From Pseudolabrys taiwanensis (GTDB taxonomy: Bacteria > Pseudomonadota > Alphaproteobacteria > Rhizobiales > Xanthobacteraceae): 64,000 bases of DNA. Shown here in pieces: positions 24,514-32,594 of this stretch. The stretch covers positions 3,348,001 to 3,412,000 of the forward strand of contig NZ_CP031417.1 of NCBI RefSeq assembly GCF_003367395.1, in the 5' to 3' direction. Below the pieces are notes generated by a model, which was not told the origin of the DNA, did not search any database, and was given only the letters and a program-made list of their open reading frames with translations. Made by a program: the position numbers and the translations under genes. Each line of letters starts with the position of its first letter. The first letter of the stretch is position 1.

Positions 24514-26136
24514 TCACTCCGCCGCGATACGCACTTCCGGCGCCGCCGCCTTGATGTCGGCGGTGACGTGGCTCTCGAACTTGGCGAAGTTCTTCTGGAA
24601 CATCTCGACCAGCGCACGCGCGGTCTTGTCGAACTCCGACTTGTCCTTCCAGGTCTTGATCGGATTCAAGAGATGCGGCTCGACGCCCGGCACCGACGTC
24701 GGCACGGCGAAGCCGAAATACGGATCGGTGCGGAAATCGGCATTCTTGAGCGAGCCGTTGAGAGCGGCGGTGACCAACGTGCGCGTCGCCTTGATCGGCA
24801 TACGGCGGCCTTCGCCGTACTTGCCGCCGGTCCAGCCCGAGTTCACCAGCCAGACGTCGACGTTGTGCTTGTTGATGTAGTCCTTCAGCAGGTCGGCATA
24901 GACCGACGGATGCCGCGGCAGAAACGGCGCGCCGAAGCAGGTCGAGAACTCCGGCTGCACGCCGACAAGGCCCTTCTCGGTGCCCGCGACCTTCGCGGTG
25001 TAGCCGGACAGGAAGTGGTACATCGCCTGCTCGGGCGTGAGCTTGGCGACCGGCGGCATGACGCCGTAAGCGTCCGCCGTCAGGAAGATGATGTTCTTCG
25101 GATGGCTGGCGCGACCGGTGCGCGACGCGTTCGGAATAAAGTCGAGCGGATAGGCCGATCGGGTGTTCTCGGTCTTCGAGCCGTCGTCATAGTCGGGCAC
25201 GCGCGTCGTCGGATCGAACACGACGTTCTCGAGTACGCAGCCGAAGCGGTTGGTCGCATCCCAGATCATCGGCTCGGCTTCCTGGCTGAGCTTGATGGTC
25301 TTGGCGTAGCAGCCGCCTTCGAAGTTGAAGATGCCGTCCGGGCCCCAGCCGGTTTCATCGTCGCCGATGAGGATACGGTTCGGGTCGGCCGACAAGGTCG
25401 TCTTGCCGGTGCCGGAAAGGCCGAAGAACAACGCGCTCTCGCTGCCGTCCTTGCTGACGTTGGCGGAGCAGTGCATCGGCACAACGTTCTTGGCCGGCAG
25501 ATAGAAGTTGAGCGTGGTGAACACCGACTTCTTCATTTCGCCCGCGTAGGACGAGCCGCAGATCAAAACGATCTTGCGGGTGAAGTCGATCGCCACCATC
25601 GTGTCGGAGCCTTCGCGGCCGCCATGGCGCTTCGCGTCCGGCTTGAACGACGGCAGATCGATAATGGTCATCTCGGGCACGAAGCCGCCGAGTTCCTTGA
25701 GCTCCGGGCGGATGAGGAGCTGACGGATGAACAGCGAGTGCCAAGCGTATTCGGTGAAGACGCGGACCTTGATGCGGTGCGTATGATCGGCGCCGCCATA
25801 GAGATCCTGCGCGAACAGCGTCTTGCCTTCGACATGCTTGATGAAGTCGGCGAGCATAGTGTCGAAGTTCTCCTTCGACATCTTGCGGTTGCCGTCCCAC
25901 CATAGAACGTCGCGCGTGAGATCGTCTTCGACCGTGTGCTTATCCTTCGGCGAGCGGCCCGTGTGATGGCCGGTCTCGGCGCACAGCGCGCCGCCGGCGA
26001 CAATCGACGCCTCGCCGTTGCGGATGGCGTGCTCGTACAGCGGCGCCTCGGTCAGATTCCAGTTCACACCGGCCAGTTTTTTGAAGCCGAATTTATCGGC
26101 ACCGTACGCCGCGTTCCGTACACCAGTCTCTTGCAC
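24514..26136 (-). CDS. pckA: Phosphoenolpyruvate carboxykinase (ATP)
   Basis: This 540-residue enzyme converts oxaloacetate and ATP to phosphoenolpyruvate, CO2 and ADP, the first step of gluconeogenesis on organic acids. It has the PCK-specific loop [11 protein letters not shown] and the kinase-1a P-loop [16 protein letters not shown]. The metal-binding kinase-2 motif is IGDDETGW, and [10 protein letters not shown] follows. Length fits the bacterial ATP-dependent family. The 5' region (26137-26500) contains an inverted repeat at 26204-26232 that may be an operator. The gene ends at a shared terminator. Confidence 0.97.
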   Translation of the reverse strand: MQETGVRNAAYGADKFGFKKLAGVNWNLTEAPLYEHAIRNGEASIVAGGALCAETGHHTGRSPKDKHTVEDDLTRDVLWWDGNRKMSKENFDTMLADFIKHVEGKTLFAQDLYGGADHTHRIKVRVFTEYAWHSLFIRQLLIRPELKELGGFVPEMTIIDLPSFKPDAKRHGGREGSDTMVAIDFTRKIVLICGSSYAGEMKKSVFTTLNFYLPAKNVVPMHCSANVSKDGSESALFFGLSGTGKTTLSADPNRILIGDDETGWGPDGIFNFEGGCYAKTIKLSQEAEPMIWDATNRFGCVLENVVFDPTTRVPDYDDGSKTENTRSAYPLDFIPNASRTGRASHPKNIIFLTADAYGVMPPVAKLTPEQAMYHFLSGYTAKVAGTEKGLVGVQPEFSTCFGAPFLPRHPSVYADLLKDYINKHNVDVWLVNSGWTGGKYGEGRRMPIKATRTLVTAALNGSLKNADFRTDPYFGFAVPTSVPGVEPHLLNPIKTWKDKSEFDKTARALVEMFQKNFAKFESHVTADIKAAAPEVRIAAE

Positions 26137-26500
26137 GCTATCCTCCCAAACTCAGCCGGGCCGCAAGGCGGCATACCCCTCACCGACTGCTCACGCTAGA
26201 ATCCGGCTATAGATAAGAAAAAAGCATAGCCGTCTGTTCCGAAGGGCGCGACCATAGTCACGAAAGCCCTGGAAGCCAAGGCAAAAGCCATGCATCCGCG
26301 CTAGCGAGCTTTGCGCTGCATCAATGGATCGGCGGTGCGGGCGGTACGGAAGGCTGCGTTTGATGTCTTAGATATCAGCGGCGTTAACGAAGTGAGGATT
26401 GGACGCCGATAGCCGGCGCCCAATCCATTGTGCGTTGCGATAAAACGCGCGTCAGCGTGCCCACACCATGTTCACTGCCGAACATGCGGCGGGGCCATGG
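26137..26500. other. Intergenic region upstream of pckA
   Basis: These 364 bp carry no convincing gene on either strand. They hold the pckA leader, the inverted repeat at 26204-26232, and an imperfect hairpin at 26396-26426 (GGATTGG-A-CGCCG against CGGCG-C-CCAATCC). The hairpin lies about 75 bp past the stop of the hydrolase gene on the right and may end its transcript, though it lacks a U-run. Confidence 0.5.
26204..26232. promoter_or_regulatory. Inverted repeat upstream of pckA (operator candidate)
   Basis: CGGCTAT (26204-26210) and ATAGCCG (26226-26232) are perfect 7-bp arms around a 15-bp A-rich spacer, about 70 bp before the pckA start codon. The position suits a repressor or activator site for gluconeogenic control. 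No regulator is identified. Confidence 0.35.
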
Positions 26501-27523
26501 TCACTCCGTCAACCCCTGACGGGCGAGCCAGTCGCCGATCAGATCGGCGACCGCCTTGTTGTTCTTGTCCATCATCAGCATGTGGGAATTTCCCTTGATG
26601 CCGACGTCGGGCAAGTTCACCACATCAACCTTACCGCCCGCCGCACGCACGGCATCGGCGTAGTCGAGGCCAATTTGCCGCATCTTCGGCCAGCGGCTGT
26701 CGGTCGCGATGTAGTCGCCGTAAACCACCAGCGTCGGGATATTCTTGAGATTGGCGGCCTGCGCCTTGTCGCCCGCCACCGCGGGTTCGACCGCGACGAT
26801 GCCCTTGATCTTGTCGGGCCGCGCTTGCGCGACCTTGAAGCCGAAACCACCGGCCTGGCTGTGAACGAGCAGCACGCAAGGACAGACCTTGTCGACCAGG
26901 GCGGTATAGGCGGCGATGATCGCCGTGTCGGTGGTGGTCCAGCGCGGCACATTCTGCTTCATGAAGTTATCGTAGGCCTCGACCGGGAACTGGTTCCCCG
27001 GCAACACCTTCATCTTCGCCGGATCCGCGTTCCATGAGCCCGGTCCGTCGCCGATGCGGAACCGCTCGAAGGGACCCGCCTTGGTCAGGAAGTTCGGCTG
27101 ACCCTGCCATATGTCCGGCGAGGCGAAGCCGGAGCGGCCGCGCTCGACCGCGTCCGACACATAGACGTCCCAGCCCTTGCGGACGAACATATTGAGCCAG
27201 CCTTCACGGCCGTCCGGCGTGGTCTCGTAGGTCACGCCGGTCAGTCCGCCGCCGTGCCACATCAGCAGCGGGTATTTGCCCTTGCGGTTCTGCGGCAGGA
27301 AATACTGCGCGTACATCCCTTCGACCTGATAAAGCCCGTTCGGGTCGAGCTTGGCCGGCACGCCACCGGGGCTGAAGACGACCTCCTTGACCGGCTTGCC
27401 GGAAACTTCCACCACGCGCCCGCCGACGTGGAACGATCCCATTCCTCTCAGGACGATCGGCTCGTCGGCAAAGGCCGGCGTGGCGGCGGCAGCCAGCACG
27501 GCGGCCAGCAGGAATCTGCGCAT
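26501..27523 (-). CDS. Secreted alpha/beta hydrolase (esterase-like)
   Basis: The protein is about 340 residues from the ATG at 27523, which has a GGGAG site and starts a signal peptide (MRRFLLAAVLAAAATPAFA). The oxyanion region is PLLMWHGGGLTG. The nucleophile elbow is VHSQAGGFG, a typical esterase-type Ser motif. The acid strand is ILTLVVYGDYI-like (PTLVVYGDYIA) and the late His is in KGNSHMLMMD. Family members include fungal-type AB hydrolases and bacterial esterases of unknown substrate. It is followed upstream in the same direction by a Bug binding protein and a PrpF-type isomerase, so it probably belongs to a catabolic operon. Confidence 0.85.
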   Translation of the reverse strand: MRRFLLAAVLAAAATPAFADEPIVLRGMGSFHVGGRVVEVSGKPVKEVVFSPGGVPAKLDPNGLYQVEGMYAQYFLPQNRKGKYPLLMWHGGGLTGVTYETTPDGREGWLNMFVRKGWDVYVSDAVERGRSGFASPDIWQGQPNFLTKAGPFERFRIGDGPGSWNADPAKMKVLPGNQFPVEAYDNFMKQNVPRWTTTDTAIIAAYTALVDKVCPCVLLVHSQAGGFGFKVAQARPDKIKGIVAVEPAVAGDKAQAANLKNIPTLVVYGDYIATDSRWPKMRQIGLDYADAVRAAGGKVDVVNLPDVGIKGNSHMLMMDKNNKAVADLIGDWLARQGLTE

Positions 27524-27589
27524 AGTTTCACTCCCAGGTTTCTTGTTGAGGCCGCGCACCGCGGCCGACTTGCAGAGATCGTTGCAGAA

Positions 27590-28567
27590 TCAATCGACGC
27601 TGATGTTGGCGGCGGCGATAACCTTCTTCCAACGTGCGGACTCGGCCTTGATGAAGGCGCCGAACTCCTGCGCGCTGTTGCCCACGGGAACCGCGCCGTC
27701 GGTCGCCAGCCGTTCGCGCACGGTTTCGTCGCTCAGCGCTTCGACGGTCGCTTTGTGCAGGATGTTGACGACATCGGCCGGCGTCTCGTGCGGCACGACG
27801 AAGCCGTACCAGGCGCTGGCGTCGTAATCCGGATAACCGCTCTCCGCCACGGTCGGCACGTCCTTCATCAGCGGCGTGCGCGTCTTGCCGGTAACGGCGA
27901 GCGGCCGCAGCTTGTGCGACGTCAGCAGGCCGGTGACCGAGGGAATCGTCGTCACCATGAACTGCGTCCGGTTGCCGAGCAGATCGACGATCGCCGGCCC
28001 CGCGCCGCGATAGGCAAGGTGCACCGTATCGATTTTGGCGGTCAGGTTGAGCAGCACCGTCGCCAGATGACTGGCCGAACCGTTACCGGCCGAGCCGTAG
28101 TTCAACTTGCCGGGCGCCTTCTTCGCTTCCGCGACAAGATCCTTCAACGTCTTGCAAGGCGACGCTTCCGGCACCACGACGACAAGCGGCGCCGAGGCGA
28201 CCAAAGTGATCGGGTCGAAAGCCTTCAGCGTATCGACCTTCAGCGACTTGAAGAGATGCGGATTGACCGCCATCGGCCCCTGATTGGCCATCAGCATCGT
28301 GTAGCCGTCGGGTGTCGCCGACGCCACGGTCATGGTCGCGACATTGCCGCCGGCCGTGCCGATATTCTCGACGACGATCGTCTGGCCAAGCCGTTCCCCG
28401 ACCTTCTGCGCCACGATACGCGCGATGGCGTCCGTGCCGCCGCCGGCCGCATACGGCACGACAAGCCGGATCGCCCGCGTTGGATACGTTTGCGCCCATG
28501 CGGTGCGCGGCAATACAAGCGCGGTGGCCAGCGCGGCACAGAAATGACGGCGATCGATAGACGACAT
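27590..28567 (-). CDS. Tripartite tricarboxylate transporter (Bug family) binding protein
   Basis: The protein is about 325 residues from the ATG at 28567, which has an AAGGGAAA site. A twin-arginine-like signal (IDRRHFCAALATALVLP ... AWA) precedes the mature part. The mature protein starts YPTRAIRLVVPYAAGGGTDA, the Bug hallmark, with VENIGTAGGN following. Bug proteins bind carboxylates or aromatic acids in the periplasm. No TctA/TctB membrane subunits lie nearby, a common situation for this family, so the protein may serve a distant transporter or a sensing role. It lies between the hydrolase and the GalD/PrpF gene in the same direction. Confidence 0.9.
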   Translation of the reverse strand: MSSIDRRHFCAALATALVLPRTAWAQTYPTRAIRLVVPYAAGGGTDAIARIVAQKVGERLGQTIVVENIGTAGGNVATMTVASATPDGYTMLMANQGPMAVNPHLFKSLKVDTLKAFDPITLVASAPLVVVVPEASPCKTLKDLVAEAKKAPGKLNYGSAGNGSASHLATVLLNLTAKIDTVHLAYRGAGPAIVDLLGNRTQFMVTTIPSVTGLLTSHKLRPLAVTGKTRTPLMKDVPTVAESGYPDYDASAWYGFVVPHETPADVVNILHKATVEALSDETVRERLATDGAVPVGNSAQEFGAFIKAESARWKKVIAAANISVD

Positions 28568-28598
28568 GGCGTTTCCCTTCTTAGCTTTTTGATCTTCG

Positions 28599-29693
28599 TT
28601 AGCTGATTTGCGAGCGGACATCGGCCCGCGGATCACGGACGTACACAGCTCCTTCGAATAGACGGCGTGCGGTTCTAAGAACGGACACCACCGGTTCGTT
28701 TTGCTCGCCCGCCGCCTCCAGGCGAACCTCGAGACTGCCGAGCGGGTGTTCGATCGAGAGCGACGCCGGAGATCTCACCTCACCGGCGAAAGCGCGCGCT
28801 ACCGTGCCGCTCTGCGTGCAGGCGGTGGCCAGTCCGACCGCGCCGGTGATCGCCAGCGCGGTGTGGCAGCTGTGCGGCATGAAATAGCGCGCCGAGAAAG
28901 CGCCGCCGTTCTGCGCCGGCGCGAGGAGCACCGGCTTGGGAATGACAAGTTCGGCAACGTTGGGAAAACCCATGCGCCGTCCGGCTTCGAGACGGAGCGT
29001 CTCCAGACGCTGCAGAAAGGCGCGATCCTCGTTGAGCGCCGATGGCTGCTCCCAGCCGGTTTTGCCGAGATCCCGCGCCCGCACGATCATCAGCGGCATG
29101 GCCGCATCGATGCAGGTCACCTCGATGCCGTCGATCATATCGACGACCGCGCCCGTCGGAAAAAGCTTGCCGGTCTTGGCGCCGGCGGCATTCAGGAAAC
29201 GCAGGCGAATAGGCGCCGCCCGACCGGGCACGCCGTCGATCCTGGCATCGCCATCGTAGATCACCTCACCGCCCGGCGTTTCGACACACGCTTCGATGAG
29301 CTTGCCGGTATTGACGTTGTGAATGCGCACCTGCGTCACGTCCGACGCCGCACGCACCAGCCCTGTGTCGATGGCGAAGGGCCCCACCGCCGCGAGCATG
29401 TTGCCGCAGTTCGGCGATGTATCGACGACTCGGTCACGCACGTTGACCTGCGCGAAGAGATAATCGACGTCGGCGCCCGCTTTGGTCGGAGGCCCGACAA
29501 TCGCGACCTTGCTGGTCAACGGATGGCCGCCGCCGATGCCATCGATCTGCAACTCATGGCCCGATCCCATCGCGGACAGCAGGATCGCGTCGCGCTCGTC
29601 ACGATCCTGCGGCAGGTCGGACGCGCGGAAAAACGGCCCTCGCGAGGTGCCGCCGCGCATCAGCGTGCATGGAATCTTGATTTGCTGACGCAT
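28599..29693 (-). CDS. PrpF/GalD-family isomerase (4-oxalomesaconate tautomerase-like)
   Basis: The enzyme is about 364 residues from the ATG at 29693. It has a diaminopimelate-epimerase-like fold. RGGTSRGPFF (residues 13-22) and DTSPNCGNMLAAVG with C96 are the family active-site motifs. The second half has SARYFMPHSCHTALAITGAVG. GalD tautomerises 4-oxalomesaconate in gallate degradation, and PrpF isomerises aconitate in the 2-methylcitrate cycle. The divergent LysR regulator and the hydrolase and Bug neighbours favour an aromatic or tricarboxylic acid route. Exact substrate unresolved. Confidence 0.85.
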   Translation of the reverse strand: MRQQIKIPCTLMRGGTSRGPFFRASDLPQDRDERDAILLSAMGSGHELQIDGIGGGHPLTSKVAIVGPPTKAGADVDYLFAQVNVRDRVVDTSPNCGNMLAAVGPFAIDTGLVRAASDVTQVRIHNVNTGKLIEACVETPGGEVIYDGDARIDGVPGRAAPIRLRFLNAAGAKTGKLFPTGAVVDMIDGIEVTCIDAAMPLMIVRARDLGKTGWEQPSALNEDRAFLQRLETLRLEAGRRMGFPNVAELVIPKPVLLAPAQNGGAFSARYFMPHSCHTALAITGAVGLATACTQSGTVARAFAGEVRSPASLSIEHPLGSLEVRLEAAGEQNEPVVSVLRTARRLFEGAVYVRDPRADVRSQIS

Positions 29694-29761
29694 AAGCGCG
29701 CGCGGCCCCGGACGACTTCGTTGCAGGCTGGGATACCGGCACCGGCACGGATTGGTGAAAT

Positions 29762-29785
29762 GCAAAGATTTGCGCTATTGATAGC
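29762..29785. promoter_or_regulatory. Two adjacent palindromes between the GalD-like and LysR genes
   Basis: GCAAA-GA-TTTGC (29762-29773) is followed directly by GCTAT-TG-ATAGC (29774-29785), two perfect 5-2-5 dyads abutting the LysR start at 29788. This is a likely binding region for the LysR protein, allowing autoregulation and control of the divergent catabolic genes. Confidence 0.5.
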
Positions 29786-29787
29786 CA

Positions 29788-30684
29788 ATGCGCATCAATT
29801 TCGATCTGCTCGATCTGCGAGCCTTCCTCACCGTGCTCGATACCGGCGGTTTTCACAAAGCCGCGGAGGCGCTGAATCTGTCGCAACCGGCGCTGTCGCG
29901 CCGCATCCAATCGTTCGAACAGGCGATCGGCGCTCCCGTTCTCGAACGCACCACACGCCATGTCGCCGCGACCACGGTCGGCCGTTCGCTCGAACCGCTG
30001 GCGCGGCGCCTGCTCGACGAATTCGAGGAGTCATTGCTCGCCTTGACCGGCGTGGGCGATCGACAATCGGGCCAGATCACCTTGGCCTGCGTGCCGACGG
30101 CGGCCTTCTATTTCCTGCCGCGCGCGATCGAGCGTTTCAACGCGCAGTTCCCGCGCATCCGTTTTCGCATCTTCGATTTATCGGCCAACGAAGCGCTGGA
30201 AAGCGTCGCGCGCGGCGAGGTCGAGTTCGGCATCAACTTCATGGGCAACTCCCATCCGGATTTGAACTTCACGCGCCTTGCCGACGACCCGTTCGTGCTC
30301 GCTTGCCGGCGCGATCATCCGCTTGCCAAGCGCCGGCGCCTGACCTGGAAGGATCTCGAAGGCCATCTGCTGATCGGGGTCAGCCGCAACAGCGGCAACC
30401 GTACGATCCTCGACGCCGCGCTCGCCGGCACCAAGGTGCGCCTCAACTTCTTCTATGAGGTCAACCATCTGACGACGTCGCTCGGCATGGTCGAGCGCGG
30501 CCTTGGCCTGTCGGTTCTGCCCAAATTGGCGACGCCGCCGAACAATCACGCCACCATCGTCACCAAGGCGATCACCCATCCGGAAGTGAAGCGCACCATC
30601 GGCATTGTCGAGCGGCGCGGCACGCGGCTGTCGCCTGCCGCACAGCGCTTCCGCACCATGCTGCTTGAAAGCTGGCGTATGTGA
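29788..30684 (+). CDS. LysR-family transcriptional regulator
   Basis: This 298-residue protein starts MRINFDLLDLRAFLTVLDTG and continues with the winged HTH (GGFHKAAEALNLSQPALSRR) and a periplasmic-binding-like effector domain. Overall layout and length are typical. It is divergent from the PrpF/GalD gene with a 94-bp gap, the classic LysR arrangement, so it probably controls that cluster in response to a pathway acid. No Shine-Dalgarno sequence is evident before the ATG, because the palindromes occupy that stretch; translation may be leaderless or weak. Confidence 0.92.
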   Translation: MRINFDLLDLRAFLTVLDTGGFHKAAEALNLSQPALSRRIQSFEQAIGAPVLERTTRHVAATTVGRSLEPLARRLLDEFEESLLALTGVGDRQSGQITLACVPTAAFYFLPRAIERFNAQFPRIRFRIFDLSANEALESVARGEVEFGINFMGNSHPDLNFTRLADDPFVLACRRDHPLAKRRRLTWKDLEGHLLIGVSRNSGNRTILDAALAGTKVRLNFFYEVNHLTTSLGMVERGLGLSVLPKLATPPNNHATIVTKAITHPEVKRTIGIVERRGTRLSPAAQRFRTMLLESWRM

Positions 30685-30689
30685 AACAG

Positions 30690-30710
30690 CGGCGCGCCTT
30701 TAGCGCGCCG
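30690..30710. terminator. Hairpin between convergent genes
   Basis: GGCGCGC and GCGCGCC form a stem around CTTTA. It spans the last codons of the HugZ-like gene and follows the LysR stop by a few bases. There is no U-run, so it may protect mRNA ends or give weak termination. Confidence 0.45.
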
Positions 30711-31506
30711 CGCGGGCGGCTTCCGCCAGTTGCTTGAGCACGCCGCGCAAGGCGCCGGGCGCCGTCACACGCTGTGGAAACGCCAAGCGAAGCGTGGTCT
30801 GACCGAAGTGCAGATCGATGCCGTCGGGATCGATCCCGACGCAACGCCACGCGCCGTCCGGCGCGCCGAGGAGCCGTGTGGCATAGAGCGCCAACGCTTC
30901 GGCATGATCGGCGTTCATGTGCGCGACGGCATCGGCTTCCGCCTCGATCAGCGGCTGGGCATCGCCGATGTCGGTCAAGATGTCAGCGGCTGTGAGATCG
31001 GCCGCGCGTGCGAAGCCGCCGTTGAGATGCGCCGACATCGCCCGCATGCGCCAGAACGAGAAGTCGGCGAAGCCGGCGTAAAGCTCCGCCTTCGGGTGGC
31101 GCGCCAGGAACCGCCGTCGCAGACGCGGCTCGTCGGCGTGATCGCGCGGGACCGGCGCGAAGGTTCCCAATACCGTCAGCCGCGGATGCGCCAGCGCGTC
31201 GCCCTTGCCGGTGTCGGCGAGCAGCAGCGAGGCGCGACCGTCCCGCTCGAGATTGGCGGTGTGGGTGGCGAGACGTGACACCAGGATCAGCGGCGCGCCG
31301 TCGATGTCGGTCGCGACATTGGTCAGCGAGGCGAAGGGATAGCCGCCGTTGCGGTCGAGGGTTGCCAAGGTCGCGGTGCGGACGGTGCGCAGCAGGGTCT
31401 TGGCCACGTCGCGCGGCTTGAAGTCGGCGGGCTGCGGCGCGCCCTCCGGCGTGCGCCCCGGCATCGTGCCGGGCAGCGGCTGGGGGGCGTCGTCGTCGGG
31501 CGTCAT
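30700..31506 (-). CDS. HugZ-like FMN-binding split-barrel protein with DUF2470 domain
   Basis: The protein is about 268 residues. The N-terminal split barrel has LLRTVRTATLATLDRNGGYP and FASLTNVATDIDGAPLILVS, as in pyridoxamine-phosphate-oxidase-like proteins. The DUF2470 domain contains AVAHMNADHAEALALYA and IDPDGIDL. This architecture occurs in HugZ, a heme oxygenase for iron acquisition, and in uncharacterised relatives. No heme transport genes are nearby, so a heme role is only possible. The ATG at 31506 has an AGGAAG site; the upstream in-frame start at 31536 lacks one. Confidence 0.8.
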   Translation of the reverse strand: MTPDDDAPQPLPGTMPGRTPEGAPQPADFKPRDVAKTLLRTVRTATLATLDRNGGYPFASLTNVATDIDGAPLILVSRLATHTANLERDGRASLLLADTGKGDALAHPRLTVLGTFAPVPRDHADEPRLRRRFLARHPKAELYAGFADFSFWRMRAMSAHLNGGFARAADLTAADILTDIGDAQPLIEAEADAVAHMNADHAEALALYATRLLGAPDGAWRCVGIDPDGIDLHFGQTTLRLAFPQRVTAPGALRGVLKQLAEAARAAR

Positions 31507-31712
31507 GAGCGGCTTCCTGGGGCCTTCGGTGGACATTAACGAAGGTTAACACTTTGTCAGGACGAGCAATCTTTTGCCCGGCCGGCCTTGCATCGGCTCA
31601 GGAATCACATAGTTGTTGCAAAGAGGTCACATTTCAGCCCCCGTTTGTGGGCTCAAACGCGGCTGGGACGTCACGCCGATAGGCACTTCTAGAGGCTTTT
31701 TCAGAGGGGCTC

Positions 31713-32414
31713 ATGCCGACAATCGCTCTCGTCGACGATGACCGCAACATCCTGACTTCGGTGTCGATGGCTCTCGAGTCCGAAGGCTATCGCATCATGA
31801 CGTACACCGATGGCGCCAGCGCGCTCGATGGCTTCAAGACCTCGCCGCCGGACCTTGCCATCCTCGACATCAAGATGCCGCGCATGGATGGCATGGAGAC
31901 CCTCCGCCGTCTGCGCCAGAAGACCGACATCCCAGTGATCTTCCTCACCTCCAAGGACGAGGAGATTGATGAGCTGTTCGGCCTCAAGATGGGCGCCGAC
32001 GACTTCATCCGCAAACCGTTCTCGCAGCGGCTCCTCGTCGAGCGCGTGAAGGCGGTCCTTCGCCGCACGACGCCGAAAGACGGCCAGCCGGTCAAGGAAG
32101 TCGATTCCGCCAAGGTGCTCGAACGCGGTCTGCTCCGCATGGATCCCGAGCGCCACACCTGCACCTGGAAGAATGAACCGGTGACGCTCACCGTCACCGA
32201 ATTCCTGATCCTGCAGGCGCTCGCCACGCGCCCGGGCGTGGTGAAAAGCCGCAACGCCCTGATGGACGCCGCGTACGACGATCAGGTCTATGTCGACGAT
32301 CGCACCATCGACAGCCACATCAAGCGGCTGCGCAAGAAGTTCAAGGTCGTGGACGACGACTTCGAAATGATCGAGACGCTTTACGGCGTCGGCTACCGCT
32401 TCAAGGAAGCCTGA
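31713..32414 (+). CDS. chvI: Response regulator ChvI
   Basis: This 233-residue OmpR-type regulator has a receiver domain with the acidic pocket VDDD, phospho-acceptor D52 ([12 protein letters not shown]) and switch residues in LTSKDEEID and [14 protein letters not shown] winged-helix DNA-binding domain includes [17 protein letters not shown]. ChvI responds to low pH and envelope stress with its kinase ChvG, encoded 180 bp downstream, and controls exopolysaccharide, motility and host interaction genes in Hyphomicrobiales. A family A repeat lies between the two genes. Confidence 0.95.
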   Translation: MPTIALVDDDRNILTSVSMALESEGYRIMTYTDGASALDGFKTSPPDLAILDIKMPRMDGMETLRRLRQKTDIPVIFLTSKDEEIDELFGLKMGADDFIRKPFSQRLLVERVKAVLRRTTPKDGQPVKEVDSAKVLERGLLRMDPERHTCTWKNEPVTLTVTEFLILQALATRPGVVKSRNALMDAAYDDQVYVDDRTIDSHIKRLRKKFKVVDDDFEMIETLYGVGYRFKEA

Positions 32415-32427
32415 GCCGGTGACCGTT

Positions 32428-32508
32428 CGTCCCCGCGAAAGCGGGGACCCAGCGCGGCATCTGGTGCGGTGTAGTTCTGGATTCCCGCTTGCGCGGGAAT
32501 GAACGGAG
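32428..32508. repeat. Palindromic repeat, family A, between chvI and chvG
   Basis: CGTCCCCGCGAAAGCGGGGA on the left and ATTCCCGCTTGCGCGGGAAT on the right form two stems, with a short variable middle. The element is the same form as those at 52263 and 63056. It lies within the chvI-chvG transcript region and could form a stable structure in the mRNA. Confidence 0.8.
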
Positions 32509-32594
32509 ATTGGGGCGACGAGCTAAAGCCTGACTGAAGGACCGCAATTGCGGTAGACTCGGCGGGTAAATCCAGACCTATGGATTGAAACGAC

